Origin: Pomphorhynchus laevis
Lineage: Eukaryota; Acanthocephala; Palaeacanthocephala; Echinorhynchida; Pomphorhynchidae
Length of the DNA: 64,000 bases
Assembly: GCA_012934845.2 (NCBI GenBank)
Contig: WNNJ02002384.1
Coordinates: 269,245-333,244 of the forward strand
Direction: 5' to 3'
The position numbers were made by a program, and so were the translations under genes. Positions 46,202-55,224 of this stretch are shown in pieces. The notes under the pieces are model-generated. The model did no database searches. It was given only the letters and a program-made list of their open reading frames with translations, and was not told where the DNA came from. Within the stretch, counting starts at the first letter, position 1, and each line of letters starts with the position of its first letter.

Positions 46202-47489
46202 CGAATTTTTGGCCTTGTGTGAAGAACGTGAAAATTTCCGTTGATTTTACGTATAGATAAGGATGACTCGCCGTTTGTTTCACGTCGATGTTTTTCAATG
46301 CGAGCTAAATTGAGCTGGGCAATATCAGAAGGGGAGCGGTCAGGAAAGATACGGCAAGTAGATGAAGTGGTAAGAAGTTTAAAACGTTGGGAGAGTACCG
46401 AAGAGGCATGTGAACTATGTCGGAAAACGATTTTTAAGAGTGGAGGACTGAGATGATTTGATTTAGTGGATTTGTTTAAACGAATAAAGGATACAGGAGC
46501 GATATTATTGAAGAGTGATGGGTTATCATCAGGAAGAATGGTTGCTAGGATAGACCTGAAAGCAGATACATCATCATCGAGGCGAGATTGTGGAGAAGCA
46601 GATTCGGAAAGCTTTAAGTTTGATATGATTATACAGCGATCGCGCGAAGGAAAACGATTTCGTGGAAGTGGTGGACGGACAGAGCTGGTTGGAGTCGAGG
46701 TAGATGAGCAGATAGAAGTGGAAATGACAGGGGTGCTTGATAAAGAATTAATATTGGTTGGAGCAAGTGTGACAGGAGCGGGGTGTTGAATCGGTTGATC
46801 AGAGATGTGACTGGATATGATTTTAAATGAAGGATGTAACTTATTGGGAAGTGTTACGTGGGAGGTAGAGTAAGGAGAATTAAAATAGGTTGGGGCATGA
46901 GTGACAGGAATGGAGTGTTGAATTAGTTGATCGGAAATGTTACTGGAAATGATTTTGATGGAAGGGTGTAAATTATTGAGAGGTGATACAGGGGGGTCGA
47001 GTAAGGAGTTCGTGAGGAGAATAAAGAAGTTTGAGATTTATTTAGATTGGGGGAGGAATAGGAAAGAGGAGGTACGAGATGAAAAGCTTTGCCGTTAGCA
47101 TTGTTAGAATGAGAAAGATTAATGGAAGTTTGGTACGTAGTTGAACGAGGAGTGTGTGAGAGAGTAGGTTCAATAATGGGATTATATGATGCGAAGTCAG
47201 GTGTTGATGCGAGGGAAACATCTAAAACAGCATTGGTCTGAGTGGTAGTGTGTGATACAGGAGTAGATGAGCAGGATAACTGTAGTAGTCGTACTGATGT
47301 ACAAAAACCGCAAGTGAAATGTTTAAGTTTATACACTGAGTGGTCGGATATTTTAACACGAACAAGTGTCCATACATCGCAATCTTTGGAATCGCATCCA
47401 ACTTCAAAGCTGGTATAACCATCATTGCATTTAGATGTGGAAGATTGTTGATCAGGAACAGGGATCTGAGATCGCGCTTTTTTAGGCAT
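46165..47489 (-). pseudogene. LINE B ORF1 (C4 finger, RNA-binding)
   Basis: ATG 47489 opens MPKKARSQIPVPDQQSSTSK. The finger region reads YTSFEVGCDSKDCDVWTLVR, then KHFTCGFCTSVRLLQL: Cys pairs C-x4-C and C-x2-C. A long Ser/Thr/Pro/Asn-rich middle follows. The frame changes near 46920. The C-terminal half then reads PPLPRKRFPSRDRCIIISNL, RLDDDVSAFRSILATILPD, CRIFPDRSPSDIAQLNLARI and NGESSLSIRKINGNFHVL, which has an RRM-like ORF1 layout, to the stop at 46165. The stop lies inside ORF2, so translation of ORF2 may depend on reinitiation or a frame change. Confidence 0.75.
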
Positions 47490-47534
47490 AACCTTTTATC
47501 GATAGATTGAGCTCAATCCGCGAGCGTAGCGAGC

Positions 47535-47634
47535 GGAACTGACAGGAATAATCTGGAACTGACAGGAATAATCTGGAACTGACAGGAATAATCTGGAACT
47601 GACAGGAATAATCTGGAACTGACAGGAATAATTG
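47535..47634 (-). repeat. Five 20-bp tandem repeats in LINE B 5' UTR
   Basis: The plus-strand unit GGAACTGACAGGAATAATCT is repeated five times with almost no change (only the last unit differs at its end). It lies 46-145 nt upstream of the ORF1 ATG and may be a set of promoter monomers. Confidence 0.85.
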
Positions 47635-47640
47635 TAAGTA

Positions 47641-48062
47641 CTTTAATAATCAATTCTTTTTTTAACGTATTAAAAAGAATTATCGTCGTGTTCTTCATCC
47701 GTCTTATCGCAAATTATTATATCGTCGAGATACGAGCATACTCCACTTAGTTGATTCTCAGAAACGGTGTTATTCATTAGTCGTTTAAAAAAGGATACCG
47801 CAGTAGTCAATCCAAATTGGATACGTTTGTATTGATAAAGTTTCCCATAAACTCCAAAAGCTGTGTACGGCTTGTCTTCTTTAATTAACGTACTCTGATA
47901 ATATGCTTTTGACATGTCGACTGTTGTAAAAACTGAATAACACGCAATTTTCGTTATCAAATCTTCAATGTTAGGTAATGGGTAGGCATCCAACATCGTG
48001 CATTTGTTGATTGTACGATAATAGTCTATTACCATTCGCGATTTTTCTTTGATTTGAAACAA
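47641..48062 (-). mobile_element. Ty3/gypsy-type fossil, RT part
   Basis: The proximal pol part of the fossil at 41208-43212, carrying the reverse transcriptase region. It is separated from the rest by LINE B. Incomplete and broken. Confidence 0.75.
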
Positions 48063-48074
48063 CTAAAGATTGTG

Positions 48075-49241
48075 CCCTGCACGGCGACTGCATTACCGAA
48101 TCCTGGCATTGTGACTCCGACGATCTTGCTATTCGTAGTCTATGTCGCTGTGGTTGTTCTTTAGTTGAATCAGCTCGTCCAATTGCCTCTCATACATCCA
48201 CTGCTTCTAACCATGGCGGTATTGTTGTCATTGCTCGTCACCCAATGTCTCTACGTAAAATTAACGTTAACATCCGTTACACCTCGTTCGAATTACTCAT
48301 ATGCAGATTATCAACTCCTTTCCCTACGGAACTTATGATTATATACCGTCCAGGTTCAGTTGTTCTCTCACGTATCTTCATTAGCGACCTTGTGGATCTA
48401 ATATCTCACTGTTCTTTGTCTTATACTAATTATTTTGTCTTCGGTGACTTTAACATTCGTCTTGATCGCCCATCTGACTATATCACTTTAACCAATCTTT
48501 TTTCTGATTTTAACTATAAATTACTTTCAACAAGCCCAACTCATATTCTCGGAGGTGCTCTCGACATCATTGCTGTCCCTAACTGCTTCAATTTCGTTAG
48601 AGATAAAGTACGCTCATCTACCTTGATACTCCGCAAACTCCGTCAAGTTCGTAGATTGATTGATTTACCTTCTTGTATGACTCTAATATCTTCTCTCCTT
48701 TTTTCTAGACTCGATTATTGTCTTAGTCTATTTTCCAACTCACCCAAATCCACTCTTCTTCCGTAACAACGCATCATCAACGCTGCTGTCCGAGTTCTCC
48801 TCCGTCTTCGTCGTTTTGATCATACATCCCACTATCTTGTTTCTCTTGATTGGCCTACCATTTATTGTCGTGTTCAAATTCAATTTCTTATCATTGCTTT
48901 TCGCCCTATAACTTCTCATACCCTTTCATTTCTCAACCTTCATTTTCTCGACAATTCTCGTACTGTGTATTGTGCTCTGCGTTCCCGTAATTCCCTTCTC
49001 TTACATGTCCCAAACTACACTCCCTGCTTTGGCTTACGCTCCTTCGTTGTGGCTGCTCCTCTCTCGTGAAATCACCTGCCCATTCATATTCACCCATCAA
49101 CATCAATGCAGTGCTTCAAACGTTAAATCCAATTCCATTTCAACAATTAACTAATTATCTGTGAGTTTTGCTGTTATTTTTTTGTTAGTGGTCATGTAAG
49201 CGTGCATTTTGCACGTATTTGCCACGTTAAATAAATTATTA
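48075..49241 (+). mobile_element. LINE B with an internal deletion
   Basis: It reads endonuclease ITESWHCDSDDLAIRSLC, SNHGGIVVIARHPMSLRK, YFVFGDFNIRLDRPSDY, GALDIIAVPNCFN, then jumps directly to FVRDKVRSSTLILRKLRQ in the C-terminal domain, losing the rest of the endonuclease and the whole RT core (join near 48592). The frame stays open across the join up to a stop in STLLP, 173 codons in all. The 3' end has the stem-loop at 49200-49216 and an AT-rich tail. It may be the continuation of the copy at 40655-41207. Confidence 0.75.
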
Positions 49242-49264
49242 TTAATGTAAAGTACATAGCTAAC

Positions 49265-49522
49265 ATATCAGGTACATAGTTTTTACAGGAACAAAGAAGC
49301 AGAAAAAAGTATCCTTTATTTGATAAAAATTCTATATTTCGATAGCTCCTGCTATCATCATCATGATTACAATAAAAATCATTGTAACCCTGATGATAGC
49401 AGGAGCTATCGAAATAGAATTTTTTTTATCAAAAAAGGATATTTTTTCTGCTTCTTTGTTCCTGTAACAACTATATATTGGAAATGGAAGATTATGGGTT
49501 TAGTATTTAATATCAGGTACAT
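49265..49522. mobile_element. 200-bp foldback unit flanked by a 13-bp direct repeat
   Basis: ATATCAGGTACAT lies at 49265-49277 and again at 49510-49522. Between them two arms of about 90 nt pair almost fully: ACAGGAACAAAGAAGCAGAA (49285-49304) with its complement near 49451-49470, and CGATAGCTCCTGCTATCATC (49340-49359) with its complement near 49392-49411, closing on a short loop around 49375. No ORF. It could be a MITE, an inverted duplication captured with its target repeat, or a hairpin RNA source. Confidence 0.7.
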
Positions 49523-49539
49523 TAACCTGCAACGCACAC

Positions 49540-50000
49540 TATTAACATTAGTCGCGAGTAGGCGTTGTGAGTAGCTCAGATTTGAAATTTCATTGCATAA
49601 TTTGCTACCACGTCGTAGTATACATTCTAAACAATTTATTAAGAAAACCTTTAATTTAATTCTAAACTGTTAACCTCACCCTTGGAAATTGGAAAATTCT
49701 CTTGGATACTGTATTCTAAATGAGGACGTATTAGATATTTATATAAGACGCCAAAACATGCAAGTGATAGGTGCGAAAGAACATTCTTATTAATGTAACA
49801 ATCTTAATAATATAACGAAATATCACATAGACGAAGATTTATGGAGATGAAGTGGGTCCCGGTAAGTGTAAGAAGATGCAGATAAGAAGGTGAGTTTGTC
49901 GCTTCTAGTATTTCCGCTTCTTAATGAGTGCAAATCAAGTAGACATGTAAATGTATAACGATCTACTAGTATACCACCACATTTTGTATCAATCCAAATT
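49540..50000 (-). pseudogene. LINE A relic (C-terminal domain)
   Basis: The minus strand reads YKYLIRPHLEYSIQENFPIS near 49690-49745, the counterpart of RPHLEYAIQASFPVTK at 22.2 kb, and a further degraded block near 49860-49960. Heavily decayed. Confidence 0.55.
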
Positions 50001-50165
50001 GAAATTCATTTTATTTGAATTGTAGTGTATACACCGAGATTGTTGCAATGCTACAATATTTTACAATACATTTAAATACATTGTAAAAACACTGCAAATA
50101 GTGCGAAAATTAATAAAAATGAGTTTGTGTTTTACCTCGATTTAATTAAATAGTACAGATATCCA
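50001..50165. other. No gene seen
   Basis: AT-rich spacer with small local inverted repeats around ACAATA/TATTGT. Confidence 0.35.
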
Positions 50166-50797
50166 AGTCTAATAATAATAGATTTTATTAATAATAAATA
50201 ACATGCAGGATAAATAAATAGAATAAATACAATGATACAGTTACAGTCTAAATCTTCGTCATAGATAATTGACACTTCAAATGCAAGCCCGTTTTCTTCA
50301 GAATTATAGCATCAAATCCATGGGGATCTGAGCCCCCCAACCAACCAATCCAACACACCGCCTTGCGACTGAACCACCCGGGGTCTTTCACCCCCCCCCG
50401 AAGAGTCCAGTCGGTGCGGACTATGCTGGGTAAACGCGAGACGAGGAGCTTGAGAAACCTTAGTCTTTGTTCTGGGGGACGTCCTCTTGAAAAGAAAACT
50501 AATCCCGAGATAGCCCAAGTACCCCAGAGGCGCACTTGGGATTTCTCTTTCAATGACAGATGTTGGGCTTGTTTCAGGGCCCATCTAGCTCTCTTCAAAA
50601 TACGTTTTAGTCTATCCAGGTCAGCTTTCGCTGACCAGCTCACCGTAATGGTGAATCCCAGGTATTTTGCTTGATTTGTGAAGGTAGGGAGTTGTTGATT
50701 AGTCAGGATGGAAGATAGAGCTGAGAGTGCTAATCTCTCGAGTTTTTTCTTTGTCACAGGGGTGCCATTAAAGACAACCACCTGCGATTTGGAGGAG
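50166..50797 (-). pseudogene. Second LINE E copy, ORF2 3' end only
   Basis: The minus strand reads VVFNGTPVTKKKLERLALSA, KYLGFTITVSWSAKADLDRL, KRILKRARWALKQAQHLS and on to the C-terminus near 50248. It aligns with 15000-15490 but is clearly diverged (HGTPATKQKLKRLALSA there), unlike the adjacent duplicated DNA. No ATTAGACATTTAA repeat is found on its left. It is cut at 50797 by the segmental duplication. Confidence 0.8.
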
Positions 50798-51206
50798 TTC
50801 AGCTAAATTGGCGGAGAAGTACTCCATGTAGTTTGCGGCAAGGTCATTCGAGACAAAAGAAATCTTCACCTCCGCAGGGTGTAACCTAACAGAGTTATAT
50901 AGAACCCTGTTCTGAAACTGTTTGGTGAAGGATCTCAAAAATTTGTTGTAGAGATCGTGTTTTTCAGTCGGTTTCTTAACTTTAATTATTAGCAAATTCT
51001 TTAATTTAGGAATGTGGGAAGCACCTCCCCATCACCTGATACCATAGAAAAATTACTAACCTTGTTACTTGGATCTGTAGTTAGATTTACCTTTAATTTG
51101 TCTTTTTTTGTAGGATTATCATTGATTTTTGAATGATTTTTGCTGCTATCGTTTGAAAGCTCCGACATTACTTGTACATTGTTCATTTGCTCACTTCATA
51201 CGATTG
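50798..51206 (-). pseudogene. LINE E ORF1 5' piece (duplicated)
   Basis: It carries the ORF1 head (MNNVQVMSELSNDSSKNHSK, 51186 downwards) and the first part of the next block to 50798. It keeps the frame change of the source, with a G to T difference at the same spot, and ends in the right-hand target repeat 51207-51219. Confidence 0.85.
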
Positions 51207-51219
51207 ATTAGACATTTAA

Positions 51220-52245
51220 AATAGCTATCATATTTGCCATTTTAAACTTTTTATTGCTGCATTGTTATTTAAAATAATTCCAGTACTTATTTTTAAGCTT
51301 TATAAAATGTCGTAACATTCGACTTCTCTTTTTACTATTGATTGTTTTGCACTTTTTTATTTCGTGTGAAATAAAAAGCACAATATTTTTATGACGTTCA
51401 TAAAAAGCACGGAAAGAACAGCAGTAAAAATTACTATATCCTGCGTCGACATTTTGATAAATTCCTTTTAAATAAAAGAATTAAAAGATACGATTTAAGA
51501 AATTAATTAAAAGAAATGATTTAAGAAAAATAATTCGCATGAAATCAAGACGATTAACATGAAAACAATTAACATGTTAACAAGTTAACATGTTAATCGT
51601 TAACATGTTAACGATTAACAATTAACATATAGCAATTAATTGTAGAAATATTAATTAATTTTCCAATTAATTATTAATTAGAAACTAATATCTGCAATTT
51701 ATATTCATCAATAATTTTATCATTAATAATTTCATATTATCATCAATAATTTTCATCATTAATTACACAATAATTTTAAATTTATATAAAATTATTATAT
51801 TTATATTTTTAAATATAATATTAAAATTTTTAAATTTATATTTTTCGAACCCATCACTTTCTGGGGATTTAAATGAGGCCAAAAGGTGACGCAGCTCTCA
51901 CAATACGCTAATTTTAAATCTGCTAATTTTCAAGCAAGTTTAATGGATTTTTATTTTTCTAAATTTTATTCTAGATCATATATAGTTAAATTTTATAGTT
52001 CAATTCCTAAATTACATCAAAGAATTAAATGAAATAAATCTTTATTAATTCTTAATTATTTTAAAATAATAAATCACGATTAAATTAAAAATTGAAATTT
52101 CTTTAAGTGAGTCCTCTTCATTAATTTTTTAATTAAAAAAATTAATTAAGAAAAATTCTAACTGTAGAATCAGTTAGCTGATCTTATTTGAACAATAAAA
52201 GCAAGTAATTTATAATAAACGCTTACTTTTATTTCAAAATTGATG
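51220..52245. other. AT-rich spacer with GTTAAC palindromes (duplicated)
   Basis: Equivalent of 18762-19780; the palindrome cluster is at about 51552-51629. Confidence 0.6.
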
Positions 52246-53543
52246 CATTGTTTATTTATTTGTCAATTCATAAAAATTAACCTTTATTTTAAATTTCAAT
52301 TTTTTATTTTAACTTGATATAAATATAAACAAAAATAAAATAATAAATCGTATAAAATCTTATATAGACGATATCCACTGAATTTGCGTAATAGAAAAAA
52401 TGCATTAAACTTTTAGAATTAAAGAATTGTTATAGAGATTAGGATTAAAATCTTATATTTTTATTAACGAATTTTTATTTATCCATTGAATTTTTATTTA
52501 TTCTTATAAATAGAGTAATATGGTGTTTATAAAAATTATTAGTGATCATCGGATCTATATTATCAGGTTTCGACAAAAAAATTTTAACTCAACACAGTGG
52601 ACATATGAATGCCAATATTTCATCATTGGCATGAAATCCATCATCGTTGAACGTTATACATTTATAATATCTCAGACATCTGATTTGATAATTAAATTTA
52701 AGTATCTAATTAGGCCGCAATTATGTATTTACATAGAGGAATAATGTTGGGCTCCTAGAGAAACCTAATAACATGGCAGTTCATTCTGATGACCTCAAAT
52801 CCTTACTCTTGTACATCTTATGTTGCTTATTAATCAATTCATAAAAATTGATCTTTATTTTAAATTTTGACTTCATATAAATATAGATTGACTAACATCT
52901 TATATAATTATTTATTATGTATCTTTATCTTAATTTATATATCGTATAAAATACCTAGAATCAGCTATCTGATCAGATTTGTTCAACTGACATGTTATTA
53001 TTGTCCTGTGGACTTTGTTTTCCCGGTAATATAACCTTTGTCGGAAATACTAAAACTATGTATTCTTGATACTGCATTAAGGATACATTCTTGATACAAC
53101 ATTATTATTTTCTGCTAATTTTCAAGCAAGCTTAATGGATTTTATGTAGAATTAAACATAAACAAAATATTATTAAAATGATAATTTTAAAATATACAAA
53201 TCAACAAAATTTTATTTTAAATTTTTTTTAACTATTAGACGGATTTTCACGGATGGATAATGAACAATATGTTTTGTATTAGAATTAGGTACACTAAATA
53301 ATCAAATTTCATTAGATAAAATACATCATTAACATGTATTTGGCCCTACTGCTATGTTGGGTAGAGGAGTTAGAAGCCAAACCTGATAGCATAGCAGTTC
53401 TTATTCATGACCTCTAATTCTTATTCTGATACAATGTCTGTTATTTATCAGTCAATTCATAAAATGACGTTTATTTTAAATTTCAATTTTTTATTTTAAG
53501 TTGATTTAAATTATAAAAAATCTTAAAAAAAAATCTCTTTAAA
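52243..53543 (+). repeat. Three P terminal-repeat copies (duplicated)
   Basis: Equivalents of 19785-19915, 20286-20500 and 20840-21085, at 52243-52373, 52744-52958 and 53298-53543. Confidence 0.6.
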
Positions 53544-53657
53544 AAACCTTTAACATACAACTTGAAACAATTTAGAAGATGCAATTTTAATACTCAAAAT
53601 TATTCAGAATTGGTTCATTCCGCTCATCGGAAAAATAATACAAATTATAATCTACAA

Positions 53658-53813
53658 CTCATAAGTGAACCAGAAAGCAAATTACGCCAAAGATATCGCA
53701 CTGTTCCGCATGCAATAGACAACATGCCGTCTGTAAGAATTGCGTATGTGTCAGAGGTATACTTTACTGTGATTGCTTGCCACACCAACGTTGTTCTAAG
53801 CGTAAATAATCGA
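53658..53813 (+). pseudogene. Element R Cys-rich fragment (duplicated)
   Basis: Same reading as 21200-21355 (CSACNRQHAVCKNCVCV). Confidence 0.55.
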
Positions 53814-53917
53814 GTGTAATAGAAAGCTTGTAACGAATAATGTTCATATTATGCTTCCCAATTAAATCCTTCACGGATACAAGATACGATTGATTTTGTA
53901 TCAAAATCAATATATGG

Positions 53918-55206
53918 AATGCACTTTTGATGTGTGTCGTCTACGCACATTTGTCAAAGCTCCGAATTCAGTTTCACTTAGCTTCTTTTTACAATACTTC
54001 TTTTGTGGTCATTGCACGACTCACTGATCTTAAGGAAGAAATTGATGAATTGCGATCTCGTATTGATAATTCCTCGCTAACTAATTTAACGTGCGGAATT
54101 GCAATTGTGCTTCAAAGAATGATTCTTGTTCATTTGCTAGTGTTGTACGAAGAAAAGTAAGTAGATCGATATTGGCAACAGCTACGCTGCCAAAAGACAC
54201 ACCACCTTTAAACTTAATCCAGTAATGTGATCTTAAAGTGCGCCGGACTTTAACGGTAATTATCAGGGGTCTACTATTAGTTTTCTGAAGAAGATGCTAA
54301 TATAAGGACTGTTTGTTTTTATCGGAGTGAATATAGGTAGCGATTTTAAAATCCGTTCAACAAAATTACCTGAAAAAATATCAGACATACAGTGGTTACT
54401 GGTGGTAACAAAATAATCATGTTCGTGATATAATAATCGATAACAATATTAAAATCCAGTAATTTTACATATCATATCGGAGATGTTCTTCTCACTGAAG
54501 TATCACATCATAGGGATTTAGGAATTATCGAGCAGGCATCATTAAAAACTAAACTTAATAGTGAAAGAGCAATTAAAAGCGCTACTCGTGCACTATATAT
54601 TGTAAAGAACTCATTCCTTAAGATTACCACTAATGTCTTTAGATATTTATTTAACACGTTGGTTCGTCCCCATTTAGAGTATGCAATTCAGGCTTCTTTC
54701 CCGGTCACCAAACAAGAAAGGACAGATATTGAGTCAGTCCTAAAGCGAGGTTCTCGTTTATGTTCGAATGCGAGAGTGGATTACGCATCTCGATTAGATT
54801 TGCTAAGAATTCAACCGATATCATCACGATTTTTGTTTTTTGACTTAATAGCAACGTATGCACTTGTACACCGGTTGGACGGTTATCCGAGTGGTTCGAT
54901 CACATTACGTTCATCGATTTTGAGAGGTCACAGCAAAACTGTCTATAAAACAAGACATGGTAGGTATCTTAACGTTAATAAGTGTATACTTATCCAGTAA
55001 TTTTACATATCATATCTACGATGTTCTCCTCACTGAAGTATTACATCATAAGGATTTAGGAATTATCGAGCAGGCATCATTAAAAACTAAACTTAATAGT
55101 GAAAGAACAATTAAAAGCGCTACTCATGCACTATATATTGTAAAGAACTCATTCCTTAAGATTACCACTAATGTCTTTAGAAATTTGTTTAACACGTTGG
55201 TTCGTC
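53918..55206 (+). pseudogene. LINE A relic (duplicated)
   Basis: Equivalent of 21460-22748 with the internal 215-bp repeat (54454-54668 and 54992-55206) and the terminal hairpin 55182-55224. One residue differs (ESVLKRGSRL here, ESVLRRGSRL in the source). Confidence 0.7.
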
Positions 55207-55224
55207 AAACGTGTTAAACAAATT

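Larger units (their letters stand above)
43213..47640 (-). mobile_element. LINE B, full-length and nearly intact
   Basis: The longest LINE in the window, about 4.4 kb, inserted in a gypsy fossil. On the minus strand: 5' UTR with five 20-bp tandem repeats, ORF1 from ATG 47489, ORF2 from ATG 46201 overlapping ORF1 by 37 nt, a short 3' UTR, the terminal stem-loop at 43244-43260, and an A-rich tail. ORF2 has only two apparent frame changes, so it is a young copy. It is the best reference for the B/C group here. Confidence 0.85.

Noticed and set aside
44772-46789. Plus-strand frames rich in Arg/Ser/Glu
   Set aside because: Antisense shadows of LINE B ORF1 and ORF2.
47535-47634. CRISPR-like array
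   Set aside because: The units are contiguous with no spacers and lie in a eukaryotic LINE 5' UTR.
49278-49509. MicroRNA precursor
   Set aside because: The arms are much longer and more perfectly paired than usual precursors; flanking direct repeats favour an inserted foldback.
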